Positions 1 to 11,595 are shown, counted from the first letter of the stretch. The stretch: DNA of 64,000 nucleotides from Hanleya hanleyi (GCA_036873755.1 JAVTVY010017294.1:1-64000); one strand, 5' to 3'. Notes: generated from the sequence alone by a model not told the origin. A program made the numbers and translations.

Positions 1-1239
1 TTTCTGGTGGAGTCGACGCAAGACAACTGAAAACCCCATAATGTTGGTTTATAATTTGGTTAAGGCATATAGCTAGGAACGATCCAATTAACTGAATTTT
101 CGGCCGATTCTTTCGCAAATCCACTGAAGGACCTTTGCATATTATGCGAGGGAACGGATTTAAAATACAAAGCGTGTGCGAGTCCTAAGTCCTAAGTATC
201 ATTTTGGGATGCTATTTCTTGATTTTTTTTGTGTTGGATATATTATTTATTTACCTAGTTTGGGTCTATTTGCACGCGAATTCTTCGCGAAAAATAAAAA
301 TAAAATGAGAAACTCTAGATGACGGATATACGGAATCAGAATCTCGTATTGTTAATGGAAAATTAAAACTACTGGGGTGAGAGATATGTGGTTGAAATTT
401 TTCTTTCTGAAATTGTATTACTACTGGTTGCTGGGATATTACACTTCGATTATATTCAATGATCCAATTAAAAATTCTGTTCACAATTGTTCTCTTAAAA
501 GTTTATATATTTCCTTTCACATTAAATTTCCCTTAAATATCGCTATTTTGGCAGATGCGCAGTAGACTACAACTGACATTTCAATATTTTCATGGATGAC
601 AATTTGAATTGATCTATTTTTAATTGCTCCCAGAATTCTTCAGTTATGCCGAATTCAATGCTAGTTATTCCAGTATGCACAGTATTCGCCTCATATACTC
701 TTTGAGAATATGCTGCGAGTTGTAGCAAAACTGCAACTTTAAGTATTATGGCGATGTTGGATTTTGGAGTCTAAAGAGTGTCAATTGCCAAGTACAATAT
801 TACAATGATATTTTCTGTCACATACCGAGATAAATAAAAAACGTAAACATAATATTATAGTGAGTTGAATGAGACCATAGAACCTGGATGGTTACGGAAA
901 TGGGAATTTAAATCATGATGAAGGGTAGGGCCAGGGCTATGCGTGTTTAGGCCACAGCCTTCACAAATATTTTGGCAAACAGCCGGATTATCGTAGCACA
1001 TAAGCCAGAGTATCTGAGAGGAGCCTATTATGGGCCTACGGTCTGCATAGATCAGATACCAGATATCTCATTGAACCTTTTACAGATACTCTGTGATTGA
1101 CTGAATTTTCTTCCAATTTTCTTAACAGGCCAATGAAAATCTTTCATTTCCGTTTGAAAATTCGAATTGGCCAATCAGATGCTTTAGAACTGGACGATAT
1201 CCCGTGATGCACTGTTGTTTTTACAACACTCCATTGATA
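1..1239. other. AT-rich sequence without recognised feature
   Basis: No coding signal, splice-bounded frame or recognised repeat was seen. The two open frames on opposite strands near 270-565 overlap and have no coding character. Low complexity is limited to short A/T runs. Confidence 0.4.
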
Positions 1240-1491
1240 AATTATGTCGTCTCATATGGAGTGCTTACCTATGTCGTTCCATATTGCGTTCTTACCTATG
1301 TCGTCCCATATTGAGTTCTTACCTATGTCGTCCCATATTTATGTCGTCCAATATTGAGTTCTTACCTATGTCGTCCCATATTTATGTTGTCCCATATTGA
1401 GTTCTTACCTATGTCGTCCCATATTTATGTCGTCTCATATTGAGTTTTTACCTGTGTCGTCCCATATTTATGTCGTCACATATTGAGTTCT
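1240..1491 (+). repeat. Tandem repeat, 27-bp unit nested in 43-bp higher-order unit
   Basis: Three early copies of a 27-bp unit (ATATTGAGTTCTTACC... ending TATGTCGTCCC) are followed by about four copies of a 43-bp unit made of one 16-bp deleted version (ATATTTATGTCGTCCC) plus one full 27-bp version. The short 61-codon frame across it is only the repeat read in one phase. This is a small minisatellite with visible higher-order organisation. Confidence 0.9.
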
Positions 1492-2033
1492 TTCCTTTGC
1501 ATTTTCTACCACCTAAGTTTAGCCCAAAATGCAAATTACACATAATTGGGTTTACATAGTAAAACAAACCTCTAATTGTATCTCGTGAAATATCTGTTTT
1601 CGAATAATGTTATTAACGGATGGGAAAAGATACAACTGGCGTACTTTTATATATGTGCTTTTTCTAGTTATCAGGGTCATAAACTATCATAGAGTTAATC
1701 GATTATACGGGGAACACCAGCACCGGATGTAAGCGAGACAATAGAAGTAATCTACAGTTACACTGATTTGTAGGAACGAAACGAATTCTGACTCATTTGT
1801 CACGCTGATATTTAGGTATACTTTGATATAAATGGAGAGGTCATCGTGTATGTTTGGAGCACTCATGTACGCACGGTCAACCTATATTAAGTGGCAGGCT
1901 TGTAATCTAAACGGACCAGACGCTTGTAATTTGATTATTAACACAGATATTGCTCAGTGAATGCCGGATCTGATGCTTATATTTGGATCGTGGAACATTT
2001 TGCTGTTCCAATGCAATACATTATAATCATCAG

Positions 2034-2131
2034 TAAACATATCTACATGTGCTCTGTACAACAGTAGCCGTTGGATACCTGGCGTCCGCTGTACACTCAG
2101 TGGAGGGATGGCTGTGTGTGACGAGTGATGT
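2034..2131 (+). CDS. Possible cysteine-rich exon (unrecognised)
   Basis: After a possible acceptor (ATCATCAG at about 2027-2033) an open frame of about 31 codons reads with Cys, Tyr-Asn-Ser-Ser and two further Cys (motifs CALYNSS, RCTL, AVCDE) before TGA at 2129. Local GC is higher than the flanks and the Cys spacing recalls small extracellular domains such as PAN/Apple, but no family is recognised. It could be a chance frame; no partner exon was found. Confidence 0.15.
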
Positions 2132-2329
2132 CCAGCAGATGGAGTACCGATTTGTATAATATCCTCGACATAAGCAGCTTATAACCTCTTACATGTTATT
2201 TCGTACTTACCTGCATGCAACCAAACCGCCAACGGGAACACCATATTTACACCTATATTTCTTTTTATAAAAAAAATATAACAGTCCGCTCACCCCGTGG
2301 TCGAATGTCGTATGACCAACGTGACATAA

Positions 2330-2625
2330 GATCTTCATATGAACAGCCACATTCATAGCGCGACTGAGTTGCAGCACTCAAAATAACGACTTTGGGGAGA
2401 ATTTAGAAAACAGAATACAGATCAAAGATACGGATTTGATGATAGGAACAACATGATGTCTTGTTGACATCATTGATAGATGTTGACCGTTTCTCTCTTG
2501 CAAGAAATTAGCAAGTGTTCATATATATATTTTATTCTACATGGAGTTTTGTGCTAATATGGTCTTATACATTAGGGTGGTTTTTCGATTATGAACGCGG
2601 AAATTGTTCATGGACGACGGCTAGC
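2330..2625 (+). repeat. R1 dispersed repeat, diverged partial copy
   Basis: Contains the R1 landmarks in order: CATATGAACAGYCAC with a degenerate GCGTGACTGAG-like core, GATACGGATTTGAT, ATGATGTCTTG, TTGACCGTTTCTCTCTTGCA, and ACGACGGCTA. The usual R1 3' end (GGACYAGACGCTTGTAAT) is missing. Clearly older than the copies near 4.4, 25.6, 42.5 and 57.9 kb. Confidence 0.7.
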
Positions 2626-3147
2626 TTAAGAACGGTGAATTTGAGGCTCATATTTAAAGCCCGTGTATGCCCGATTTCTGTTGGGATGGCAAGTTGTCCT
2701 TTACACTCACATCCAACTCAATATAACGAAATATCACTGCACCAATTGGGGGAGGGGGATGATAGCGCAGGGTCAAATCTCTATGTACTTGATTCCCAGT
2801 GTACTAACTTTACTATATACGTGTGCAAAAATTAATCATCGCCGGTTCCAAATTGAAATAAACAGAAAACTTAAGGTGAACTTGAACTCAATGGCGTACC
2901 TAAGCACTTGTGGAATATCTTGGGTCGCAGAGTGACAGCTGGGAACCCCACAATACGAACAAGACCAGAATTGGCCAAACACCCTATGAGGAATACCAGA
3001 TACTGACAGGATACTCTAATATGGAAGTGCACAGGACGATTGGTATTTGTGATAACCTACATCATTTCTCCCGCTGGAACTGACATACTTTAATTCGTCC
3101 ATTTTCAGCCATGATGTTTGGGAACAGCTGTCCAATCGATGACTCGA

Positions 3148-3372
3148 TATGGCTATTACATCATCGCTCTGAAATGTTTGTATCTAATACCGCTCAAGCC
3201 AGTGCTAAGGGTCGTGTGGTCGTGTCATTCAAGATTCCCACATGAACATCTACGACAAAAGCGTGGCTCGGATACAAACCATCACAGGGGTAACTGTTGG
3301 TTCTTGTGATGTTTTTGGAAATATGCAGTCAGTATATTTAAAAATGTGGAACCTGCAGTACTCGCCGTCTGG
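3148..3372 (+). repeat. R2 dispersed repeat, partial copy
   Basis: R2 is a relative of R1. It shares the core TTGTATCTAATACCGCTCAA, GTGCTAAGGGTCGTGTGGTC and AAAGCGTGGCTCGGATACAA, then differs downstream (TTGGTTCTTGTGATGTTTTT, ATGCAGTCAGTATATTT). Other R2 copies lie near 9.9, 16.6, 28.3, 55.6, 58.4, 62.0 and 62.6 kb. Confidence 0.75.
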
Positions 3373-3384
3373 TGGATTTAGTTT

Positions 3385-3705
3385 GTTGACAAGAGACACC
3401 GTATTAGAAATACAGAGCAAATACTGAGATACCCCATCGTGTTCAACATCCTAGCAGACCTCCAGAGTAAGTACGTGATATTTCCAGCAGGCAAAGCCCC
3501 AAATAATATATTACTATTAATAGGAGAAAGAATTAAACATATCTTTATTATCTGCGAGTGCGTCTATACTTACCGCTCTACGACATTTACTCTGGAGGGT
3601 TTATTCAACAAACATAAAGAGTTTCTGAATGAAAGAGGAATGTCTCTACAATACGCTCCCACCTATATACAAAGGCTTTTCTGCAAAAAAAACTTTAATA
3701 CATAA
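3385..3705 (+). pseudogene. Penelope-like element reverse transcriptase, N-terminal fragment
   Basis: An open frame of about 106 codons (start codon at 3439) contains LQSKYVIFPAGKAPNNI, a match to the 'LxxKFVIVPADKAANN' block seen in the N-terminal part of the RT of one group of Penelope-like retroelements, followed by a TFTLEGLFNKHKEFL stretch that fits the next conserved segment of that family. The block normally has Asp-Lys; here the Asp is Gly (PAGKA). The frame ends at a stop well before any RT catalytic core, and nothing downstream resembles the polymerase palm or the GIY-YIG nuclease. I read it as a dead, truncated insertion next to an R2 copy. Family assignment rests on recognised motif text, not a search. 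Confidence 0.55.
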
Positions 3706-3825
3706 AACGCCATTAAAGAGCAAGATTCATTATAGCTGGTACCAGAAGTTGTGCCACCAAATTTCTATCTGCTTAGTTGTGACGAGCCCTGTGTAGCAAG
3801 TAAAATGTGGATTTCATGTTTTTAT

Positions 3826-4356
3826 CCCTATCTGGCCTGGGCGTTTTGGGACCTGTCCCAAATGACCGAAATGGCTCCCCCCTAGGGGACTGAAACTTAC
3901 CACACTATACCCTTGGGTCAAGCTCTACCAGAAAAATCTAAGATGGTCGCTTTGATGACGTCACGGTGATGTCATTTTCAAAATCGGCATTTTTTGATCG
4001 ATTTTTCGGGCAGATTTTCCGAATTATTTATTTATACAATTTCTCCACAAACACTGCATGATAAATTAGTAAATATTAATGTGATGTGAAATAAAATAGT
4101 TTTTGCCCACTTTCATCCCGGAAAAGAAGAAATTTTGAAGGAATATGACGAAAACATCACTTTTTTTTATCTTGAATTTACCCATGATCTTCTGCTCGGG
4201 GGTTATGCAAATAGGCTCAAAAGAACACCAGTATGATAAAGTATAAAGTCACGGAGTTTCAGCTCTGCATTTTCTGTCGTTCCGGAGATAGCACAGAAAG
4301 TTTAGTAGGGGGCCATTTTGCCCCCCCCCCCCTCCCTCCCCCCAGGCCTGGTAGGG
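3826..4356 (+). mobile_element. piggyBac-like MITE (TTAA family), copy 1
   Basis: About 531 bp, non-coding. Ends are inverted repeats (CCCTATCTGGCCTGGG at the left, CCAGGCCTGGTAGGG at the right) and the right end abuts TTAA (4357-4360); the left flank is TTAT (3822-3825), a likely decayed TTAA. CCC...GGG termini on TTAA duplications are the hallmark of piggyBac-type elements. Internal landmarks shared with the other copies: ACACTATACCCTTGGGTCAA, GCTTTGATGACGTCAC, TGATCTTCTGCTCGG and a C-rich tract near the right end. No transposase. Confidence 0.85.
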
Positions 4357-4400
4357 TTAAAATGTTTTCTTGCGCAAGAACTCGATGCGAAAGGACACAA

Positions 4401-4776
4401 TACAAGCGTCTGTTTCGTCATTCATAATACAGCAGTCGTCCATTAAAGATATCCGCGTCCATAATCCAAAGACCTATTCCATATTCCATATAACAGTATT
4501 AGCACCAAATTCAAAAAGACAATCATAGTAGACATAAACATAGGCTAGTTTCCTGCAAGAGAGAAGCGGTCAACAGTTTTCAATGATGCCGGCAAGACAT
4601 CATGATGTTCCAAAATATCAAATCCTTATCGCTGATCAGTATTCTTAATCCATAATATTCGTTGTAAAGTCGTCATCTAGAGAATGATCTCAGTCACGCT
4701 TTGATTGTGTGTGTTCATATGGGCACCATGAGGATTTTGAAGTACATGGGTTCATACGGCCCCAGGACTCTCTATT
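4401..4776 (-). repeat. R1 dispersed repeat
   Basis: Begins with the reverse complement of the R1 3' end (ACAAGCGTCTGTTTCGTCAT) and runs through CAAAGACCTATTCCATATTC, GAGAAGCGGTCAACAGTTTT, TGATGCCGGCAAGACATCAT and AGTCACGCTTTGATTGTG. One of the better preserved copies; it lies 40 bp beyond the TTAA MITE. Confidence 0.9.
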
Positions 4777-5092
4777 CCATTCCTCATCAGGACCTATCCA
4801 TAGATCTTTTTTCAGTACAAGGTATATCAATTCATTGAATGTTTATTTGTTGATATAGAGTTGCTTGAATTTCTCATTATTAAAAAATGTTAAGTTTGGC
4901 AACACTATATACCAACAGCACATAGATATTCCAATTTTGAGTACTAACTGCGCACCTTTTTTGAGACACCGATATCTGTTCTATTATGAATACGACTGAA
5001 TGCAGAAATTTAAAGAAATATGATCCTTTCAAATCCCATTCATTCTCATTCACCAAACGCTAGACGATCTTCTTTCCTTTGATAATTAATCT

Positions 5093-5284
5093 CTATATAG
5101 GTGACGCCGTGAAGGATATATATCCACCTTCATTGGGTTTCAAGAAAACCACCGATATTCGAAGTTGGACATCGTATTTAGACCTATACCCCTCACGTCG
5201 ATCTTCGGCAAGAGAGATGATTACAGTCTTGAACTTGTTAGCTACACCTTTCAGGACAGTTATACCCTGAGGGGCCTGCATATA
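5093..5284 (-). CDS. Exon-like coding frame inside an R1 5' extension
   Basis: A 64-codon minus-strand frame with balanced codon use (segments TVIISLAEDRREGYRSKYD and LKPNEGGYISF). Upstream of its second Met is an acceptor-like ATATGCAG. A homologous but broken version lies at about 57440-57540 in another R1 copy, where the frame can still be followed (IVIISF..KSTR) before a stop. I infer an old protein-coding piece carried in the 5' part of R1, or the 5' coding part of the element that gave rise to R1. Family not recognised. Confidence 0.3.
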   Translation of the reverse strand, partial: YMQAPQGITVLKGVANKFKTVIISLAEDRREGYRSKYDVQLRISVVFLKPNEGGYISFTASPI

Positions 5285-5600
5285 CATATCTCGACTATAA
5301 GCATTTACTAGATCCTGTGTAAAATGTGACGATTTTATTCAACGTCACAAAACATTTTTGCAGAAACTTGTACGACAAAGCTACATCATCGACAAATCCT
5401 TCACTCATCGTTTCTCAACTTTACTGATAAATATCCCACACCGATAACACGATGATAGCGTGGAAGATGCTTGTCGCTACTTTTTTGTAACTTGTGTCTA
5501 ATTCTGCTCAACTCGGGACGTATGAACAACGTAACATATAATATCTGTATGCTGTTTATATGAACACCACGTTTTGATACAACACTCAACATATCGAATT
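5195..5600 (+). repeat. R1 dispersed repeat, 5' part only
   Basis: Matches the 5' extension of R1: GAGATGATTACAGT, GCATTTACTAGATCCTGTGT, AATGTGACGATTTTATTCAA, CGTCACAAAACATTTTTGCA and a diverged AACTTGTGTCTAATTCTGCT. The 3' half is absent, the opposite of most copies. Confidence 0.7.
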
Positions 5601-5937
5601 TGATGAATAAATGAAGACGACTGAACTTTTAGCGAGTTGTGATGCTACAGAGGCAATTCTCAAATCATCCTCAAAAGATGTTTCACACAAAAGTCTAATT
5701 CGTCAATACTATTTCAAGCATGAATATTAACACATATTTAGAGCGGATATTAAAATTGGGATACAGATTCTCCAAGATCAGCAAATCATATCTTAAATTT
5801 GAACGAGCGAGGGACGTGAGGGAGGAATGACACGATGACGGAGCAATTGACATACTATTTCCCCCCAATGACCATGAAGGAATTCAATTGGAGGTAAAAC
5901 AGATATGACGCTTTATCAAAACGTATATGCCTCAGAT

Positions 5938-6250
5938 TCTGAATTCAATATTCAGTCGTCGTCCATAAAAGAATTTTCGCGTCAGCAATCGAAAGACCCT
6001 TTTTCGTATGACAGCATAAATTTAAAAAAAAATGCAAAAAATGATAAATAGAAAACACAATATTCTTCCTCCACGAGAGGAGTGGTCAACAGACTTCAAT
6101 GATGATATTAACACTTCAGGATTTTCTTCACGTAACACCCTTAGCATTACCCAATATTCTTTTAACAATCAATTTTTCCAAGTCGTTTTCCAGATATCTC
6201 AGTCACGCTTTGGTTGTAACTGTTCATTTGAGCACCACAGGGAGATGTAA
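5938..6250 (-). repeat. R1 dispersed repeat, diverged copy
   Basis: Recognised by TTCAGTCGTCGTCCATAAAA, GCGTCAGCAATCGAAAGACC, GAGTGGTCAACAGACTTCAA and CTCAGTCACGCTTTGGTTGT. Diverged and lacking the terminal ACAAGCGTC. Confidence 0.75.
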
Positions 6251-7214
6251 AAAAATCCCTTAAATTTGATCGTATCTTCTAATATACTGAAAGGTAATGA
6301 CATGTGAATCTCGTGGAATTTGACTGTTCTTCTTGCATATGGGTAACGTACAAATCGTATTGTATACAATGCACATGGTGGTTGTGACGAATCTATCGGT
6401 ACTAGGATCTGGAGTATTTTGGCATATGCGCATGAGATATTCCACAATCACATATGAAAAGATCTCCAGATCTTGGCCATATCTTTATGGGACTGATCAG
6501 TGAAATTTATAGCATCTGTAAACTTGTGACATTTCTAAAATACAGATAAATATACATATATATGTTACTCATTCATTGAAGTTCTAAATTACACAGAATC
6601 ATAATTACGACTCATGCTTTTTTTAAATCGGTTTTGTTTTCATTTTATTAATGCTGCTCCATTAGTTGTTTATATATGAAAGAGGCTGTAAGGCTTGACG
6701 GGGTCATATCTAATGTTACCTATCTTTTATTAAGATGTCCATGTTATGAGGAGGAAATATAAGAAGTATAGTTATGAAGAAAAGCCCACCGACATAGGTG
6801 CCTGAGGCTATGTTTTAGCGCGTGGGAAAATACGTCGCTGAGGCCCGAGTTATATCCAACTTGTTACGATAACATGTTAACTCGAGGCTGATAGGTGAAC
6901 TTCGGAGGAATTCAATGGATGATTATTCGTGTTCTGCAAGAGTTTCAATGCATCATTCGAATCATTTCTCTTTAGTTCATCAATATTGACCACCAAATGA
7001 TATCCGCAGTGAACTGATGAAATTTGACAACTTTCATTAATGACAAATGAAACTATTCAATTTGCTAATTAACCAATATCAATGGAAGAGAGAATGCAAT
7101 AGTCGAATTGAACTAACATTGCTTAATTTGAAGTTTTCTTAAAGATTCATCAGGATGGGAAATTGAGAAGAATAATTCCTTAGATTACATGTCTATTTGT
7201 GTCTTATAGATGAA

Positions 7215-7545
7215 TAGCAAGCGTCAGATCCGACATTCAATATTCAGTCGTCACTCATAAAAGAATTTCCGCGTCAATAATCGATAGACCTATTTTGTAT
7301 GACAGTTAGCACCAGTTCCAAATGTGTATGAAATAAACAAAAAAATAGAACACAAGATGGTTTCTTACAATAGAGAATCGGCCAACAGCTTTCAATGATG
7401 TCAGCAAAAAAGTTCTAAACAAAAATCCTATTCACGGACCATTTTTCTTCATCCAAAGGAATTCCAAGTCGTTTTAAGAGTATGTATCTCAGTCACGCTT
7501 TGATTGCTGCTGTTCATTTGAACACCATGGACATGTAAAACACAT
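7215..7545 (-). repeat. R1 dispersed repeat plus a second 3'-end fragment at 7636-7690
   Basis: AGCAAGCGTCAGATCCGACA, TTCAGTCGTCACTCATAAAA, TCAATAATCGATAGACC, GAGAATCGGCCAACAGCTTT and CAGTCACGCTTTGATTG identify it. A short extra R1 3' end (ACAAGCGTCAGATCTGACAT) follows at about 7636. Confidence 0.8.
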
Positions 7546-7771
7546 GATATTTGAACCGTTCTTGTTTTATAATTGTGATAGCAGTCAACTGAATATTGAA
7601 GGACGATGACGTCCCTGGGGAATTTCTCTTGCAATACAAGCGTCAGATCTGACATTCGCTAGGTGACCGTCGTCCACAATAACAACGCTAGAATTGTGTC
7701 GACGTCAGTTATTAAATATACCATGTGACGCTCTACATGTATCACGGAGACGCAAGGGTTACTTAGTGAAG

Positions 7772-8004
7772 TCAGCTGACTTGCTTATCCAATACCGGAT
7801 ATGACCTTTCCTCTCGGAGAATAAACGAGTACACGTGGTAATCGGAGAATTTCGGCGGCTCGTCCTGGAAAAGCCAACCTCGTTTTGATGTTGTTGCAAT
7901 AACTTCTTGGTGCGGCTTGTAAAGGTTACATGTTTTACCGGCGCTGTGTCTTTTCTTCTGGCCATGCATACATAATGCGCGCTCCAGCATCGGACAAGCT
8001 GAAA
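7772..8004 (-). CDS. Exon-like frame, unrecognised protein
   Basis: Behind an acceptor-like CCAATACTTTTCAG (minus strand) an open frame of about 77 codons runs to TGA at 7772. It lies in a patch richer in GC and CpG than its surroundings, with codons such as CTG, GAG, CGC and AAG (text pieces HSAGKTCNLYKPHQEV and WLFQDEPPKFSDYHVYSF). The opposite strand is also open for 133 codons (7930-8331), which weakens the case. It could be a last exon, a captured exon inside the 6624-8390 inverted-repeat segment, or chance. No domain recognised. Confidence 0.25.
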
Positions 8005-8399
8005 AGTATTGGATCATGGAGAACGAATGCCATGGTTACTGCCCACGCAAATATGTGTCAATGGTGTGTTCGATATATGCCAGCCAATCGAATAAAAGTT
8101 CACTCCAATATGTGCCTGGGATACTGTCGAGCGTGGTACAGCCTATCTAGCAACTGGCGTCGACACAATGCCGGTATTGTGGTTGCCATCATCCACGTAA
8201 GAGTTCCGCATCACCAAAACACTGAGGATGAGTTTAGCTACCGAATTGAAGTAGGTAAAATATATTTCTGGATACTATTTAAATGTTTTGCAGGGAGATG
8301 GATCAAACAGTGTTTAGACTATGCAACATGACAGCGTGATCAATTCAAAACTAAATCTCAATGATGTTACAGGAAAACAAAACCGATTAAATTATTGTG

Positions 8400-9880
8400 T
8401 CATTGTAGCGAATGAGTAACAATGAAAAACCCATTCAATGTGTAAAAATGGCATCGGATACAATCTAAATTCTGAAAGGAGGGAGATCGATATGATATCT
8501 CAGGCGAGTATAAACAAGCTGTAGCTATGGTGGCCGATAAGGGACATCGCTGCATTGTCTCAGGCATGTGGTTGTGCAAATATATATAATGCTTCATGAG
8601 ATAGCATGTGATTATATTTTGCGAAATGACCCTTTCTTCGTTTATGTATCTCGGGTTCGTCTGTCTGTTGTACATAGGAATCAAGATGACAGGGCTCTTA
8701 GACAGAATCGGCAATAAATAACAACGCCCTTGGCTGGTGATATAATAACACACTGCATACAAAGTACGGGTTAAAGAGTGCTTTGAAATAACTATACTTC
8801 TGCGCCCTGCAAGAAGCCCAGTTCGTGAACTGAGGGCGAAAGTTTATGAAAGTCGGTACGAGGCTATAAACATTTGTGTATAGTCCCAGCGAAACCGTTA
8901 GAAAAATCCTGACACTTGTGCTCCGAAACTGTGGAAATATTTAATTTTATATTCTAAAATACCCATTGCTATCTGGCTTCCCTTGTCGTTTGTTGACCCA
9001 AAACTCACGAACTGCCGTTAACGGATGACGTATTCCATGACCAATGTTGTAAATCACCGTGATTTTAAACAGTTGGTGTAAAATGCCTCTTTATTTAATC
9101 CTGATAATAAGAGCAAAATGGAGATAAATTTGAGTTTGAAGTGCAAATGTGTTATGCTGACGTGAATTGTATTGCCAAGAAGGCAGATCTCCAACTTTAT
9201 GCATCCACACAGGTGTATTCTTACATATACACTGTGATGAGAAATTAAATGAATATTATGGATAAGATATAACTAAACTTCAAATTTCATATGACTTCTT
9301 GTCAGATAAAGTTCTTTGTTCCCACCAATTCCTCGCGAAACTGAATTTGCCTTGAAACCATCCAAACTTTGCTCTGGTTGGCATGCATATATCTTGTAAA
9401 AATGATCAGTCGCTCTCAGATGTATACCACTATAAATTCCACTTATCGATCGTTTTTTTCATGTTTTAATAGATTTACCCTTCATCCCATTACGGCCACA
9501 GGGTCTTGTTAACATCAGACAATTGACCATGCATATTTTGTTAAAAGAGTTTTCAAAGAGTTTTTCATTTTTGCTGAATATTGAGTGTAGAAAGACTTGT
9601 CCACAGCATATGTCGAGATCTGTGAGACATAGCCCCTTCAAACTTGTGTGAAAGCGTTCTTAACATCAACTGATGAAGATTTTTGCAAATCACTTCTTCC
9701 CCATGGCGCAGTGCTTGTCCGCAACATATTTCGAGTTCGAGGGCTGGGAAACTTTTTTCTGTTTCATTTCCCCTTCTTCCCCTCGATCCTCTTTCATGAC
9801 ACAGATTAGTTTACCTCCATGACCATGCATATATTATTTATTGGTTAGTTTTTCATCATTAGGCACAGAAATATCATGTC
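8400..9880. other. AT-rich stretch, nothing convincing
   Basis: A 120-codon minus-strand frame (8400-8762) and shorter ones occur, but without splice signals, codon bias or recognisable motifs. No repeats shared with the rest of the window were noticed. Confidence 0.3.
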
Positions 9881-9884
9881 ATAA

Positions 9885-10075
9885 ATCATGGTGGTAAATT
9901 GTCGACGTACTGACAAGAATTCATATGACCTCACAGACCAATATTCTGACGGCGTTCTTCTCGAAGACATCCCAAGGGTCAAGAGAGCTTCTTGAGATAT
10001 TCTGTATTTCAGGTACGCATTAGTTGTAGCTGTCCTTGGCTGGGAAGACCACACGACTCCTATCAACGGAACCAG
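9885..10075 (-). repeat. R2 dispersed repeat, diverged
   Basis: Starts like other minus R2 copies (GTACTGACAAGAATTCATAT, GACCTCACAGACCAATATTC) and retains TCAGGTACGC and ACCACACGACTCCTATC. Strongly diverged. Confidence 0.6.
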
Positions 10076-10139
10076 ATAAAATATCGAAGAATTAAGGATG
10101 CTGTAGATCTGTCAACACATCTGACGGAAATTGAAGAGT

Positions 10140-10470
10140 TTTTGGGGCTCATTTGAACAGTCACAATCAAAGCGTGACTGAGATACATCATTCTCTAGAT
10201 GATGACTTTACAACGAATATCATATGGAGTAAGAATACTGATCAGCGATACGGATTTGATATTTTGAAACATCATGATGTCTTGCCGGCATCATTGAAAA
10301 CTATTGACCGCTTCTCTCTTGCAGGAAACTTGCAGTATACTATGATTGTCTTTTTGAATTTGGTGCTAATGCTGTTTTTTTGGAATATGGAAAAGATCTT
10401 TGGATTATGGACGCGGATATTCTTTAATGGACGACGGCTGAATCATGATTGACGGACCAGACGCTTACAA
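10140..10470 (+). repeat. R1 dispersed repeat
   Basis: Well preserved 3' two thirds: CACAATCAAAGCGTGACTGA, GATCAGCGATACGGATTTGA, TGATGTCTTGCCGGCATCAT, GACCGCTTCTCTCTTGCAGG, and the 3' end GGACCAGACGCTTACAA. Confidence 0.9.
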
Positions 10471-10599
10471 ACTAACGTGAGAATGATTGGATACTCGGAA
10501 TCAATGGTCTTTTTGTATTTCAGTCACGAGGCCATTACAACAAAGTCTAGGATAAGTAAGGATGTGTGTTGTCCCTTATACGGCACTGCCATAAAATAG

Positions 10600-10705
10600 C
10601 AAACATCAGATCCGATATTCAATACTCGGCCGTCGTCCATAAAATAATTTCCGCATCAATAACCGAAAGACATATATGGTATGGCATTTAACACGAATTA
10701 CATGA
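10600..10705 (-). repeat. R1 3'-end fragment
   Basis: CAAACATCAGATCCGATATT, CGGCCGTCGTCCATAAAATA and TCAATAACCGAAAGAC match the R1 3' terminal 100 bp in reverse; the rest is missing. Confidence 0.75.
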
Positions 10706-10739
10706 AACGTGTATGAAATGAAATAATAAAAAAGAGACC

Positions 10740-11560
10740 AAAAGCGCACTCACTTGGATCAAAATGTTTGTCGAAGTTTTTGCAAAAAAACTACAAGAAT
10801 ATAATTATTTCCTACAATTTTAGATACCCTAATGGCATATCATATTTTTATGTTTTTGTTATAAAATGGTGATACATATCTCAGATATAGGAGGAGTGGA
10901 TAAATATAGCTAATTAATACTTTAATATTCATATGATATCCACTGACTTTGTGGTAATCATTCTATTCTTTTAGAAATATTTTCTAAATTTGTGTTACAA
11001 TATCGACGACAAACATTTGAAACCATGTGACTGTGATAAAGAGACTGACCATTTCTCTCTAACATGACAAATTGCTGCTAATGTGCATGTAGTGCAGTGA
11101 CTAATAATATTACACGAGCAATTATTGCAAAACATTATTATAACATTGAATCCAAGTTGGAATTTCCTACAGCTATCGGATCCTTCTCATTCTGATGTGT
11201 ATACTGGTGACATGATTTTGCGATATTTAATGCTCTGGCTGTGACGTCAATATGGAAATTGGGAAATCCTTTTCAAGATATACAGCTATATGTTTGTGTT
11301 TTGTTGGATACATATAACTAAGTATATACATATATGTAATAATAATAATAATAATAATTCAGTACAATGTTCAAGTTAGTTTGAGGCAAACAAAATCAGC
11401 ATGAGTTTTGATAGTTTCTATAATTTTATCAAGCCAGGTCAACACTAAATAGATAAATAAAAATACTGTTACCTTCATTTTGTCTACATTTCTCCAATTC
11501 TATAAATATTGGTACTTATTTGATAAAATGACAAACTGATCAAAATCACATCTCTAAATC
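10740..11560. other. AT-rich spacer with (AAT)n at 11338-11359
   Basis: Contains a short AAT microsatellite (about 7 units). No gene or shared repeat recognised in the rest. Confidence 0.6.
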
Positions 11561-11595
11561 GGTATCTTAATCCGCGGTGTAGTGGCTATGATCTC

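Larger units (their letters stand above)
6624..8390. mobile_element. Possible DNA transposon bounded by 18-bp inverted repeats
   Basis: TAAATCGGTTTTGTTTTC at 6624-6641 is repeated in inverse orientation at 8373-8390 (GAAAACAAAACCGATTAA), 17 of 18 identical. Such a pair 1.75 kb apart is unlikely by chance. Between them lie an R1 copy and an exon-like minus-strand frame, but no transposase, and I could not see a target-site duplication. Confidence 0.3.

Noticed and set aside
1240..1491. Regular repeats considered as CRISPR
   Set aside because: Units are adjacent with no unique spacers, and the DNA is eukaryotic.
8400..8762. 120-codon minus-strand frame
   Set aside because: Length is expected by chance in 64 kb of AT-rich DNA; no splice signals, repeats or motifs.
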